From: Chloroflexota bacterium | Lineage (GTDB): Bacteria > Chloroflexota > Anaerolineae > Anaerolineales > Villigracilaceae | NCBI GenBank assembly: GCA_026390015.1 | Contig: JAPLGS010000143.1 | Location: 1-64,000, forward strand | Reading direction: 5' to 3' | Length of the DNA stretch: 64,000 nucleotides | In this document: positions 17,264 to 25,966 of the stretch, in pieces | Layout of the letters: the number at the start of each line of letters is the position of its first letter | Position numbering within the stretch: position 1 is the stretch's first letter | The notes under the pieces: generated by a model | Told to the model about the DNA's origin: nothing | Database searches by the model: none | The model's input: only the letters and a program-made list of their open reading frames with translations | Made by a program: the position numbers and the translations under genes

Positions 17264-19005
17264 GCAAATGCCTCCGCTAATTTGATCGCGTCCGTTGGGC
17301 AAACCTGCGCACAGACCGTACAGGAGGTACATTCATGCGCGGCGATAACGGGGAAGTTTTGTTCAGTGCGCGTAATGGCGGGACACCAAACCTTGAAGCA
17401 CGCATCGCATTTTGTGCATAATTCCTCTTCCACAATAAAGGGGATGACATGCCGCTTCTTTATCTCTGGAAGTTGGTTGCATGGTCCGCGAGCGATCACC
17501 ACTGATGGTCCTTTGTATGCGATGGCGCGTCGAATCGTGTTGACGATTTCCTTGCGCTGCCAGGTATCCACCACTTCGACGGAGCTAACACCCGTTGCGC
17601 GGCAAAAAGCTTCAAGGTCAAGTTTGGGCGTTTCTTCCCCAAGGAGATTTTTTCCTGATGCAGGATTCTGCTGACTGCCGGTCATGCCTGTTGCGGAGTT
17701 ATCCAATATCACAAGCGTGAGATGACTCTTGTTGTAGACCGCGTCGATCAATGGCGGAATGCCCGAGTGTATGAAGGTTGAATCTCCGATGATCGCGACA
17801 GTATCTTTGTGCCCGGCTTGCTCCAATCCAACCGCCACGCCGATGCTGGCTCCCATACAGAAGGTGGTGTGTTCTGCTTCATAGGGAGGAAGCGCGCCCA
17901 TGGTGTAACAACCGATATCGCCTGATACGGTGACCTTCAACTGCTTCAACGCTGCGAAGACTGTGCGATGTCCACAACCGACACACATCATCGGCGGGCG
18001 CGGGATAAGGTTGACTTGTTCCGTAAAAGGTTTGGGCGGATCGCCAAGGGCAAGTGCGCTTCGCAAACGTCCCGGCGAATATTCGCCGATCAGGCCGAAT
18101 ATTTCCTTGCCTTTGAGATTTGTGATTCCCAAATTGCGCATGTATTCTTCAATGAACGGCTCGCCTTCTTCAATGACATAGACGGTTTCATATTGTGAAC
18201 AAAACTCGCGCAGTAAATTTGCTGGTAATGGGAAGGTCATTCCCAATCGTAAGACTCCAGCATTCGGCATAACTTCTTTGACGTATTGATATGCGATTCC
18301 CGAAGTCACCACACCGATTGATTTATTATCATTGTGTTCCATGCGATTGAAGGAACACGTCTCAGCGTAAGCAGTGAGAGCATTCAGCGTTTTCTCAACT
18401 TCGGGTCGGCGTATCAAGCGATAGATCGGGACCGAGAAGCGCTTTGCGTCGCGCACAAACTCCTTCTTTTCAACTTCTCTGCGCTCGCCAACTTCGACCA
18501 GTCCCTTGTGATGCGCGAGGCGCGTGGTGGTACGCAGCATGACAGGTGATTTAAATTGCTCCGATAATTCCAAGCCCGCGATCATGAAGTCGTGACATTC
18601 TTGCGCGTCACTCGGCTCCAGCACGGGGACTTTTCCTACGCGTGCCAGATAGCGATTGTCCTGTTCATTTTGCGAGGAGTGCATGCCGGGGTCATCCGCA
18701 GAAATAACAACAAATCCACCGTTCGTGCCTGAATATGGAAAGACCATGAACGCATCTGCGGCCACGTTCAAACCGACATGCTTCATCGTGACCAGCACGC
18801 GCAGTCCGCCAATAGCCGCGCCCATGCCTTCCTCGAATGCAACCTTTTCATTCGCCGACCAGCGCGGATTGGTTTCAGGGAAACGCATCGCGAGAGTCTC
18901 GATGATCTCGGTGCTTGGCGTGCCGGGATACCCCGAGACAAATTTCACCCCCGCTTCCCATGCTCCGCGGGCGATGGCTTCATTGCCTAATAAAAATTCG
19001 CGCAT
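17260..19005 (-). CDS. Indolepyruvate-type ferredoxin oxidoreductase, alpha subunit (copy 1)
   Basis: 581 residues from ATG 19005, which has GGAGG six bases upstream; the frame extension to 19113 crosses a dispersed repeat and is not coding. The N-terminal pyrimidine-type domain begins with LGNEAIARGAWEAGVKFVSGYPGTPSTEI. The thiamine-diphosphate-binding part has GDIGCYTMG and GDSTFIHSGI. The C-terminus has two [4Fe-4S] clusters (CTKCDACFKVWCP and CTSCTVCAQVCP). This is the oxygen-sensitive arylpyruvate oxidoreductase of amino-acid fermentation. A second IorAB pair at 44822-47326 is clearly diverged, suggesting different substrates (for example phenyl- versus indole-pyruvate). Confidence 0.85.
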   Translation of the reverse strand: MREFLLGNEAIARGAWEAGVKFVSGYPGTPSTEIIETLAMRFPETNPRWSANEKVAFEEGMGAAIGGLRVLVTMKHVGLNVAADAFMVFPYSGTNGGFVVISADDPGMHSSQNEQDNRYLARVGKVPVLEPSDAQECHDFMIAGLELSEQFKSPVMLRTTTRLAHHKGLVEVGERREVEKKEFVRDAKRFSVPIYRLIRRPEVEKTLNALTAYAETCSFNRMEHNDNKSIGVVTSGIAYQYVKEVMPNAGVLRLGMTFPLPANLLREFCSQYETVYVIEEGEPFIEEYMRNLGITNLKGKEIFGLIGEYSPGRLRSALALGDPPKPFTEQVNLIPRPPMMCVGCGHRTVFAALKQLKVTVSGDIGCYTMGALPPYEAEHTTFCMGASIGVAVGLEQAGHKDTVAIIGDSTFIHSGIPPLIDAVYNKSHLTLVILDNSATGMTGSQQNPASGKNLLGEETPKLDLEAFCRATGVSSVEVVDTWQRKEIVNTIRRAIAYKGPSVVIARGPCNQLPEIKKRHVIPFIVEEELCTKCDACFKVWCPAITRTEQNFPVIAAHECTSCTVCAQVCPTDAIKLAEAFA

Positions 19006-19025
19006 GCTACCTCCGAAATTATTAT

Positions 19026-19115
19026 CATTGCGAGGAGTGCTCTTGCTCTTCGCGACGAAGCAATCCCCGCACAATGGGAGATTGCTTCGGGCGGAAGAAC
19101 GCCGCCTTCGCAATG
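19026..19115. repeat. Dispersed intergenic palindromic repeat, copy 1
   Basis: Starts CATTGCGAGGAG and ends in the inverted form CTTCGCAATG, with the internal inverted pair GACGAAGCAATC / GATTGCTTCGGGC. Related copies lie at 23481-23559 and 28575-28648, with decayed pieces near 25892-25940 and 29973-30003, always between genes of the aromatic block. It behaves as a REP/MITE-like hairpin element. No open frame. Confidence 0.75.
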
Positions 19116-19119
19116 ACAG

Positions 19120-19971
19120 CTAAACTTTCAAGATCCTGGCCGCATTCCCATAAAGGATGGCTTGCTTTGATTCTTCCGAAATTGGCAATGCCCTGATCGA
19201 ATTTGGGTTGCGCTGCAAATCCGGGTTGCCGGGCCAATCGGAACCATAAACGATTTTGTCTGCAAGTTCTTCCAGCCGTGGAAAATATTCCAATAAATTT
19301 TTGGCGGGCAAACCCGAGATTTCCATATACACATTTGGATGCCGCCGCGCCATCCAAAACGCCTGTTCATACCAGAACGGTCTGCCCGAGTGAGCCATCA
19401 AAATATTCAGCTCTGGAAAATCGATCGCAACATCATCCAGCAGTAATGGGTCGCCATATTTGATGCGCGCACCTTTGAAGACCGATGAACCCGTATGCAC
19501 CATCATCGGCACTCCAAGTTCCTGCGCCTTTGCATAAAGCGGATACATGCGCGGGTCGTTAACGTAATGATGCTGGTAGGTCGGATACACTTTGATGCCG
19601 CGGAAATCGAATTCTTTTACGAGCCTCTCGAGTTCGGCGGCAAGATCATTGATGATGAATGGATTGATGCTGGCGAATGGCAACAAGCGTCCAAGTGGAC
19701 CTGAGGCAGGGTCGGCGATTCGGTTGGCTTCTGCGCAGAATTTGCCGACGTACTCGTTATCCGCGACTCCGGTTGTGATCGGCGAAACTTCTGCGAGACC
19801 GACAGCCCAATCAATATCGTTTTCCTGTAAATATTGACGAATGCCTTGAGGGGTGAGTTTCTGTTCGATAAATTCATCAAAGTCTCCTTTGAAATTGGAA
19901 CGCGTCCAATCCATCACTGATGGAAGTTCATGCTCCGGTCGGCTGAGGTGTATGTGGAAGTCTATGATCAT
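19120..19971 (-). CDS. Amidohydrolase-2 family TIM-barrel protein (decarboxylase/hydrolase type)
   Basis: 283 residues. Metal ligands are visible in IIDFHIHLSRPEH (HxH), the His of MVHTGSS and of MAHSGRPFW, and the Asp in VYGSDWPGNP. The family (ACMSD / gamma-resorcylate decarboxylase / 4-oxalomesaconate-type enzymes) catalyses C-C bond cleavage or hydrolysis of ring or ring-cleavage products. It lies within the catabolic operon between the alicyclic alcohol dehydrogenase and iorA. A carboxyl or ring-product step in aromatic breakdown is likely, but the substrate is unknown. Confidence 0.7.
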   Translation of the reverse strand: MIIDFHIHLSRPEHELPSVMDWTRSNFKGDFDEFIEQKLTPQGIRQYLQENDIDWAVGLAEVSPITTGVADNEYVGKFCAEANRIADPASGPLGRLLPFASINPFIINDLAAELERLVKEFDFRGIKVYPTYQHHYVNDPRMYPLYAKAQELGVPMMVHTGSSVFKGARIKYGDPLLLDDVAIDFPELNILMAHSGRPFWYEQAFWMARRHPNVYMEISGLPAKNLLEYFPRLEELADKIVYGSDWPGNPDLQRNPNSIRALPISEESKQAILYGNAARILKV

Positions 19972-20039
19972 GGCAGGGTCAGTAGTCAGTAATCAGTGTT
20001 CAGTGGAACTTACTGATTACTGGTTATTGATTACTTCTT

Positions 20040-21062
20040 TTACGGCACGATCACCGAGCGGATGCCTTCGCCGCTGCGCAGTGTATCGAAGGCGGCGTTG
20101 ATATCGTCGAGTGCGAATTGCGCGGTGACAAGTTCCTTCACTTTTATTTTGCCCTGACGGGCCAGTTCCAGCACCCGCGGATAATCCACTGCGCGGCAGC
20201 CAAGCGACCCAACAATTTCCATTTCGCGGTACATGACGCGCCCCGTATCGAGAGTCATTGGTTTGTCGGTAAAGCCGACCACCACGAAGCGTCCTCCCGT
20301 GCGAATGCACGAGAATGTTTGGGCCTGCGTCACAGGATTGCCGATGGCTTCAAAACCGATATCCGCCCCGCCGCCGGTCAATTTGCGGACTTCCTTATCC
20401 ACGCGCTCGACAGTCTTCGCGTTGATCGTGGCTTGCGCGCCAAGCTTCTTCGCCCATTCCAATTTTGAATCGAGCATGTCCACGGCGATGACCCGCGCTC
20501 CGACCGCCGCTGCGATCTGGATCAGATTCAATCCGATGCCGCCACACCCGAAGACAATGACCGTATCGCCGGGCTTCACCTGTCCGCGATTGACCACTGC
20601 ATGATAGGGCGTCGTGACTGCATCCGCGATGATGGAACTTTCGATGAGCGGGAGTTCATCTGGCAGCGCGATAATATCCTTGGCGGGTGCGAGCATGTAT
20701 TCCGCGTAACCGCCATCCACGTTGTTGCCGAACATCACCATTTTCTCGCAGATGTTTTCGCGTCCAGTGCGGCACATGGTACATTGTCCACAGCCATAGA
20801 CGGCGGGAAGCAAAACGCGCGCGCCTTCCTTCCATTGCGAGACTCCCGCACCCAAACCGGTAACTGTGCCTGAGACTTCATGTCCCAGCACAAGCGGCGG
20901 CTTCTTGAAGGTCGGCACGCCATGATCGATGTAGTGCAGGTCGGTGTGACAGACTCCACAGCCGGCCACTTTGACGAGAACCTCCCCCGCGCCCGGGGTT
21001 GGGGTTGGGATTTCTTCCACAGCCAATGGCTGATTAGGGGCATGAAAAACAGCAGCTTTCAT
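20040..21062 (-). CDS. Zinc alcohol dehydrogenase, probable 6-hydroxycyclohex-1-ene-1-carbonyl-CoA dehydrogenase
   Basis: 340 residues of the medium-chain dehydrogenase family. The catalytic zinc ligand is Cys38 in GVCHTDLHY with the following GHEVSG; structural zinc cysteines are in [15 protein letters not shown]; the NAD fold is [19 protein letters not shown]. The neighbouring ring-hydrolase (oah), dienoyl-CoA hydratase (dch) and benzoyl-CoA reductase make Had, which oxidises the alcohol from Dch to the 6-oxo compound used by Oah, the best assignment. The ATG overlaps the stop of the thioesterase gene by four bases. A generic alcohol dehydrogenase cannot be ruled out from sequence alone. 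Confidence 0.75.
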   Translation of the reverse strand: MKAAVFHAPNQPLAVEEIPTPTPGAGEVLVKVAGCGVCHTDLHYIDHGVPTFKKPPLVLGHEVSGTVTGLGAGVSQWKEGARVLLPAVYGCGQCTMCRTGRENICEKMVMFGNNVDGGYAEYMLAPAKDIIALPDELPLIESSIIADAVTTPYHAVVNRGQVKPGDTVIVFGCGGIGLNLIQIAAAVGARVIAVDMLDSKLEWAKKLGAQATINAKTVERVDKEVRKLTGGGADIGFEAIGNPVTQAQTFSCIRTGGRFVVVGFTDKPMTLDTGRVMYREMEIVGSLGCRAVDYPRVLELARQGKIKVKELVTAQFALDDINAAFDTLRSGEGIRSVIVP

Positions 21063-21478
21063 TTTATTTCTTCCTCCAATGCCTGACGAAAATGATCGGG
21101 GACGTGCTTTTTCTGGAAGGTCTTGCGGTCTGCAATCATGACTGTGATCTCGCCATTTGCCGTGAGACGATCTTTGGTTTCGTTGAAGATCTGAAAATCA
21201 AAACGCACACTTGAATTACCGATCTTCCCGGTGCGACAGTGAATTCTTAGGATGTCGTCAAAATGCGCAGGCGCCTTGTATGACGCGTGCGAGTCCACAT
21301 AGAGCATATCCATATTCTCATCGAGCATGCGCTGATAACTAAAGCCAACGGAGCGCAGGTATTCGATCAATCCGACATCGAAATAATTGAGATACTGCGC
21401 GAAGTTGACGTGTCCCTGTGCGTCGGTCTCGTTGAAGCGCACCTTGATCGTTGTTGAAAATGGATACAGGTCGGTCAT
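21059..21478 (-). CDS. Hotdog-fold acyl-CoA thioesterase (4HBT type)
   Basis: 139 residues from ATG 21478. The 4HBT signature is [20 protein letters not shown], with the catalytic acidic residue in NETD and the conserved GHVN. It would hydrolyse an aryl- or acyl-CoA ester. In a CoA-dependent aromatic pathway such enzymes release stalled CoA esters. Gene order and a four-base overlap with had place it in the benzoyl-CoA operon. Confidence 0.75.
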   Translation of the reverse strand: MTDLYPFSTTIKVRFNETDAQGHVNFAQYLNYFDVGLIEYLRSVGFSYQRMLDENMDMLYVDSHASYKAPAHFDDILRIHCRTGKIGNSSVRFDFQIFNETKDRLTANGEITVMIADRKTFQKKHVPDHFRQALEEEIK

Positions 21479-21482
21479 AAAA

Positions 21483-22685
21483 TTACTTTGCGCGTACTTC
21501 CAACACAATTGCCGCGGCAGTATCGCCGGCCGCGCAGCCTGTGAATAACCCATAGCCGCCACCGAGCATCACCAGTTCTTCGATCATCTCAATGATGAGG
21601 CGCATACCCGTCGGTCCCTGCGGATGTCCCCAGATGAGCGATGAGCCGTAGTTGTTCATCTTATCCAATCCAACGCCCAATTCGCGGCTGAGGAAAATAT
21701 CGTTCAAGGCAAAGGGATTATGGGTCTTGATGACTTTGATGTCTTTTATATCCACGCTCGAGCGCGCCAGTGCTCCGCGCACCGCGGGGACGTTGGCTTT
21801 GGGCATAAAGCCTTTTGCAGTGCGTCCTTCGCTGAAAGATAAAATTTGAATCTCGATCTTTGAATCTTTGCTGAGTTCGCGCGCATTCTCCTGTGTTGTG
21901 ACGATCATGCCCGCGTTACCATCAGCGGGGAAAGTTTGTCCGCCAAATGTGACCGTTCCATCAGGCATGACAGGTTTGAGTTTCCCCAAGCCTTCAGCGG
22001 TCGAGGGGAATATCCCTTCATCGTCCGTGACAGTCGCGATGACTTTTCTGCCAGACGGATTAACTTCGACCGGGGTCATGTAAAGTTTGTGGAAAGCCGC
22101 GTCGTTTTCTAGCGCCTTCTGATATTGAGCATAGCGCATCAATACAACCTCATGCTGTTCGGCGGTGCTGATGACCGCTTCCTTCGCGACATTCTCCGCC
22201 GTCTGTAACATGGCATTGCCCACAAAGGGATCGCGGTTGAAGTTGTCCCAGACCCAATCTTCCGCGTCGCCGCGTCCGCCCGGGTTGTTCGGATTCGGAT
22301 AAAGCAGGTGAGGTCCGTTGGATGTGCGGTCGGCGGTGACGCACAGGATGGAATCGCTGCTGTCTGTTTCCACAGCTTGGGCTGCGCTGCCGATCACCCG
22401 CGCGGATGTGGCGCAGGCTTGTGAGAAAACGGGACCCGTTGCCCCTTCCGCGCCGATCATGCCAGCCAGCCACGGCGCGCCGTAGAATGAACTTGGCGCG
22501 GGGACGGTCATGCCGAGATAAACGTTGCTGAATATGCCGGGCTGGATGTTGCGCGCTGCCAGCGCTTTGCGCGTCACGTCCGCCGCGAATTTAATCGTAT
22601 GTAAACTTGCAAAACTTCCCTGCCAGCGCGCAAAGGGCGAGCACCAATATCCGCCGTAGGGGATGAATGTTTTTTGGTACGCCAT
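21483..22685 (-). CDS. Thiolase-family protein (acetyl-CoA acyltransferase type)
   Basis: 400 residues from ATG 22685, one base after the SDR stop (the longer frame to 22799 overlaps that gene). The nucleophilic Cys is in SQACATSARV, the His motif is THNPFALND (for the usual NEAFA), a second Cys is in FTGCAAGD, and GGGYG is present. Thiolases cleave 3-oxoacyl-CoA. Candidates here are 3-oxopimelyl-CoA after ring opening, or an aroylacetyl-CoA giving benzoyl- or aminobenzoyl-CoA plus acetyl-CoA. It is directly coupled to the SDR, as expected for a beta-oxidation pair. Confidence 0.75.
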   Translation of the reverse strand: MAYQKTFIPYGGYWCSPFARWQGSFASLHTIKFAADVTRKALAARNIQPGIFSNVYLGMTVPAPSSFYGAPWLAGMIGAEGATGPVFSQACATSARVIGSAAQAVETDSSDSILCVTADRTSNGPHLLYPNPNNPGGRGDAEDWVWDNFNRDPFVGNAMLQTAENVAKEAVISTAEQHEVVLMRYAQYQKALENDAAFHKLYMTPVEVNPSGRKVIATVTDDEGIFPSTAEGLGKLKPVMPDGTVTFGGQTFPADGNAGMIVTTQENARELSKDSKIEIQILSFSEGRTAKGFMPKANVPAVRGALARSSVDIKDIKVIKTHNPFALNDIFLSRELGVGLDKMNNYGSSLIWGHPQGPTGMRLIIEMIEELVMLGGGYGLFTGCAAGDTAAAIVLEVRAK

Positions 22686-22686
22686 G

Positions 22687-23454
22687 TTAAGCTCCCACGG
22701 TCTGACCGCCGTCAACGAAGATCGCCTGCCCCGTGATAAACGAAGCCTGATCGCTGGCCAGGAAGGCGTGCACCGCCGCGATCTCGGAAGGCTCGGCAAA
22801 GCGTTTCAGCGGAATTTTCTCCAGCAAGTTGGCCATAACGTTTTCAGGGATGGCCGCCGTCATGCGCGTCTTCGTGCCGCCCGGCGCGATGCAGTTGACG
22901 GCGATGTTGAAGCGCGCCCATTCCAGAGCGAGCGTTTGTGTCAGGCCGACCACGCCCGCTTTCGACGCGGCATAATTTGCCTGCCCAAAATGTCCGATCG
23001 CCGCAACTGAAGCGGTATTGACGATCCGCCCATATTTTTGTTTGATCATTTCCACGGATGCAATTTGCGCGCAGAGCCATGTGCCTTTCAAGTTGACGTT
23101 CAGCACCGCGTCCCATTGTTCATCAGACATCAACTTGACCTCGCCGTCCTTGATGCGGGTGGTCAACGAGTCGCGCGTGATGCCCGCGTTGTTGATCAGC
23201 ACGTCAAGCCTGCCGTGTTCTTTGATGATGGTGTTGACAACATTTTGAACATCTTCGCGCACAGTAACGTTCGCCTTTATGGTTGTTACTTTGCCGCCCG
23301 CCTTTTCCGCTTCTGTGATTGTTTCTGCCAGCCCAACTTCATCCATATCAATGGTCACGACCTTGGCGCCTTCTTCAAGAAAGCGCAAAACGATGGCCCG
23401 TCCGATTCCATTCCCGCCGCCTGTGATCAATGCAACTTTATCTTTTAGTAACAT
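22687..23454 (-). CDS. Short-chain dehydrogenase (FabG-like; probable 3-hydroxyacyl-CoA dehydrogenase)
   Basis: 255 residues. Rossmann motif TGGGNGIG; NNAG; catalytic Ser in NTASVAA and YxxxK as YAASKAG; PGG tail region. ATG 23454 with GGAGGG five bases upstream is the start. Next to a thiolase (1-base gap) it most probably oxidises 3-hydroxyacyl-CoA, either 3-hydroxypimelyl-CoA from Oah or a 3-hydroxy-3-arylpropionyl-CoA. The cofactor is NAD(H) or NADP(H); the Asp in VTIDMDEVG at the end of strand two favours NAD. Confidence 0.75.
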   Translation of the reverse strand: MLLKDKVALITGGGNGIGRAIVLRFLEEGAKVVTIDMDEVGLAETITEAEKAGGKVTTIKANVTVREDVQNVVNTIIKEHGRLDVLINNAGITRDSLTTRIKDGEVKLMSDEQWDAVLNVNLKGTWLCAQIASVEMIKQKYGRIVNTASVAAIGHFGQANYAASKAGVVGLTQTLALEWARFNIAVNCIAPGGTKTRMTAAIPENVMANLLEKIPLKRFAEPSEIAAVHAFLASDQASFITGQAIFVDGGQTVGA

Positions 23455-23480
23455 ACTGCCCTCCAATTTATTTTTTATGT

Positions 23481-23559
23481 CATTGCGAGGAGCGTTCTTT
23501 GCGACGAAGCAATCTCCGTATTACAAGGGGATTGCTTCGCCTTATCGGGGCTCGCAATG
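23481..23559. repeat. Dispersed intergenic palindromic repeat, copy 2
   Basis: CATTGCGAGGAGCG at the left, CTCGCAATG at the right, with GACGAAGCAATC / GGATTGCTTCG inside. Same family as the copy at 19026-19115. It lies between the SDR and MaoC genes and could fold as a long hairpin in the transcript. Confidence 0.75.
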
Positions 23560-23564
23560 TCAGT

Positions 23565-24014
23565 TTACGATTTTGTTTTCATCAGGAGAGTCCACTCTCC
23601 TTCAATGACAATTTCATCGCGTTGATTACGAACACGCACCGCAAACTTAACCACGCCGCGGTCTGGTTTTGATGTGGGTTTCCTTTCCGACACTTCCATT
23701 TCAAGATGGATCGTGTCGCCAAATTTCACCGCGCCTTTGTAACGTGTGACCTGTTCCATCAATGCGATGGTGGTGCCTTCAAAGATGCCCATCCAATTCG
23801 CCATGCCGGTCGCCATGGCCAGGATCAATACGCCATGCGCGATCCTTTCGCCCACAGGCATTGACTTTGCAAACTCCGCGTCTGTGTGAAGTGGATTGAA
23901 ATCGCCTGAGAGACTAGCGAAGTTGACTACATCCGCTTCGGTGACGGTGCGCGCTTGTGATGGGTATATGTTTCCAATTTCAAATTCATCGTAGGTGAGT
24001 CCGCGTGATGCCAT
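23565..24014 (-). CDS. MaoC-like (R)-specific enoyl-CoA hydratase
   Basis: 149 residues from ATG 24014, which has GGAG upstream; a longer frame from a TTG at 24029 is less likely. The hydratase signature is SGDFNPLHTDAEFAK (catalytic Asp and His), followed by IAHGVLILAMATGM. It hydrates an enoyl-CoA; in this operon a cinnamoyl-type or ring-derived enoyl-CoA is possible. It sits between dch and the SDR/thiolase pair, fitting a beta-oxidation sequence. Confidence 0.75.
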   Translation of the reverse strand: MASRGLTYDEFEIGNIYPSQARTVTEADVVNFASLSGDFNPLHTDAEFAKSMPVGERIAHGVLILAMATGMANWMGIFEGTTIALMEQVTRYKGAVKFGDTIHLEMEVSERKPTSKPDRGVVKFAVRVRNQRDEIVIEGEWTLLMKTKS

Positions 24015-24030
24015 AGATTTTTTCTCCAAT

Positions 24031-24063
24031 AGACCCTAAAGGTTTTGAAAACCTTTAGGGTCT
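24031..24063. repeat. Perfect 33-base palindrome between dch and maoC
   Basis: Arms of 16 bases (AGACCCTAAAGGTTTT and its complement) around a single central base. There is no T-tract on either side, so it is more likely a repeat or RNA-stability hairpin than a terminator. A degenerate relative sits at 36722-36758. Confidence 0.7.
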
Positions 24064-24066
24064 GGT

Positions 24067-24831
24067 TTATTTATGTTTCCAAACAGCAGTTCGTTTTTCC
24101 ATGAAAGCCGCCAGGCCTTCGTGCGCGTCTTCGGTTTTCATCAATTCATCCAAATAAAGTGTTTCCAATTCTGATGCCGATGAATCCCAAACGCCGAAGC
24201 CTGACTGCAAAGCCCGCTTGGTCATTGTGAGCGCGGTGCGGCTTAGGTTTGATAACTGCGTAGTCTTCTCTTGAACCCATTGCTCCAATTGGTTAACTGG
24301 GACGACAGTATTGACGAGCCCGATCTTCAATGCTTCATCGGCGGTGAGGGTGCGGCCTGTGAGGAGCACATCCGCTGCGGCGCGATAACCGATCATCAGC
24401 GGCAGTCTCATGGCGGCGATGGGTGCGAATGCGGCAAGTTGGATTTCAGGCTGACCGATCTTCGCGTTCTCCGTCATCACAGCCAGATCACAGCACAGCA
24501 CCAACTCACAGCCTCCGCCCAAGGCATGACCGTGAACGACTGCCAGAGTGGGGCAGGGGAAATTCGCAAGTGCGCGGCAGGTACGGTCAAAGAGCGGAAT
24601 CATTTCGCCGACTTTATCGGGAGTGTGATCCGCAACATCGACGCCAGCCGAGAACATTTTCCCTGCGGCGCGCAGGATGAGGAGACGAATATTTTCGTCG
24701 CGCGATAACTCTGCCAGCGTTGACTCTAGTTGACTCAAGGCGGCGATGTTAAGCACGTTTAGCGGAGCCCTGTTCAAGGTTAGGGTGGCGGTGCCGTTCT
24801 TCGTCTCAACACTGATGAATGAGTCGGTCAT
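24067..24831 (-). CDS. Cyclohexa-1,5-diene-1-carbonyl-CoA hydratase (Dch-like, crotonase family)
   Basis: 254 residues from ATG 24831, overlapping the stop of oah by four bases. Crotonase fold with oxyanion-hole segments FSAGVDVADHTPDKV and GHALGGGCELVL; IGQPEIQLAAFAP resembles Dch proteins. Dch adds water to the dienoyl-CoA product of benzoyl-CoA reductase, giving 6-hydroxycyclohexene-carbonyl-CoA. Context (oah next door, reductase upstream, had downstream) supports this over a generic enoyl-CoA hydratase. Confidence 0.8.
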   Translation of the reverse strand: MTDSFISVETKNGTATLTLNRAPLNVLNIAALSQLESTLAELSRDENIRLLILRAAGKMFSAGVDVADHTPDKVGEMIPLFDRTCRALANFPCPTLAVVHGHALGGGCELVLCCDLAVMTENAKIGQPEIQLAAFAPIAAMRLPLMIGYRAAADVLLTGRTLTADEALKIGLVNTVVPVNQLEQWVQEKTTQLSNLSRTALTMTKRALQSGFGVWDSSASELETLYLDELMKTEDAHEGLAAFMEKRTAVWKHK

Positions 24832-25865
24832 TGCAATTCTGCACCACACGCGCCGCAATGAGTGAAATCTTCCGGCAGGGCTTTCGCGCCGCAAGCGGAG
24901 CAGGTCTTTTCGTATGCGCCCCAGATGAATTCACTGCTCTTGCCTTGCGCGGCGCGTTCACGCAACATGCGATAGCGCGCGGGACGTTTTTCGACGAAGG
25001 CGGTCATACCTTCAAGCGGCTCCCAGGATGTGTAGTGGATGGACAGCCAATCGCGCGCCGCTCCAATGGTTTGATGCCAGCTGAAATTTTTCCAGAAGTT
25101 GGTCTGTTCTTTTGTGAAGCGTGTGCACTCCGCGAATTTATCCACAAGTTCCTGCGCGAGTGCTTCCACCATTTCATCGAGTTTGGAGAGGTCGATGCTG
25201 TATCCATCCAACCCTTTTTGTGCCTTGGAAATTTGCTCTGGAGTGGCGTGACTAATGAACTCGCCATCTTTTTTGACGGATGGCGCGACTTCATTGACAA
25301 GTCCCCATTCCAGCGCCTGATAGGCGGGGATGCGGCGATTCGTCATCAACATGTAGCGGGCGCGCCTGTCGCCGACAGTGATGGGCAGCCATTGAGTCCC
25401 GCCGCCCGCCGCGACGCTTCCGACGCCCGTGCCGACTTGTCCGACCCAGGCATGTTCCGCGATGATGGCCAGATCACACGCCAGGTTAGATTCATTTCCG
25501 CCGCCGACCGCCATCCCATTCAATCGCGCGATGACAGGCTTGCCTGTGTTGACGATACTTTCGATATACGCGCCGAAGAGACGCATATATTTCCAGTAGT
25601 CGTGCGGAGAACGCGTGTAGCGTTCCTGATATTCTTTGACATCCCCGCCTGTGCAAAAAGCCTTGTCGCCCGCGCCGGTGTAGACGATGACCGCTACTTC
25701 ATCATCGAATGCGGCTTGACGGAAAGCCTGTGCCAGTTCCTCCAGCGCGTTGGTGCTGTAGGAGTTGTACACCTGCGGGCGGTTGATGGTGATACGCGCC
25801 ACCCAATTCTTCTTTTCAAAGAGGATCTCCTTGAAGTCGGTCTTTTGTTGTTTCAATATATCCAT
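24828..25865 (-). CDS. 6-Oxocyclohex-1-ene-1-carbonyl-CoA hydrolase (Oah/BamA family) with added zinc ribbon
   Basis: 345 residues. The BamA-type crotonase motifs are NRPQVYNSY, GDKAFCTGGDVKEY, a YMRLF segment before NTGKPVIARLNGMAVGGGNE, and the Gly-rich TGVGSVAAGGG. The enzyme opens the alicyclic ring hydrolytically to 3-hydroxypimelyl-CoA, the marker step of anaerobic benzoyl-CoA degradation. Unusual: the last 25 or so residues form a CxxC...CxxC zinc ribbon (CSACG, CGACG), which I do not know from standard BamA. It is the first gene after paaX in the downstream part of the operon. Confidence 0.85.
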   Translation of the reverse strand: MDILKQQKTDFKEILFEKKNWVARITINRPQVYNSYSTNALEELAQAFRQAAFDDEVAVIVYTGAGDKAFCTGGDVKEYQERYTRSPHDYWKYMRLFGAYIESIVNTGKPVIARLNGMAVGGGNESNLACDLAIIAEHAWVGQVGTGVGSVAAGGGTQWLPITVGDRRARYMLMTNRRIPAYQALEWGLVNEVAPSVKKDGEFISHATPEQISKAQKGLDGYSIDLSKLDEMVEALAQELVDKFAECTRFTKEQTNFWKNFSWHQTIGAARDWLSIHYTSWEPLEGMTAFVEKRPARYRMLRERAAQGKSSEFIWGAYEKTCSACGAKALPEDFTHCGACGAELQ

Positions 25866-25966
25866 ATTTTTTATTCTCCTTTTGTTATCTCGGTGTGAGG
25901 AGCAATCTATTTTTGCGGCAAAGCAATCACCTTGAAATACGAGACTGATTCATTCCCCGCGTGATA

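Noticed and set aside
19980-20038. Imperfect repeats of the CAGTAATCAGTGTTCAGT type after the amidohydrolase, also near 53930-53965
   Set aside because: Short low-complexity intergenic sequence without clear structure or function; noted but not called as a separate feature.
24031-24063. Rho-independent terminator between dch and maoC
   Set aside because: No T-tract follows the stem on the minus strand and the genes on both sides belong to one pathway.
24819-25898. Long plus-strand ORF of 359 codons
   Set aside because: It is the antisense shadow of the ring hydrolase gene, whose motifs are clear.
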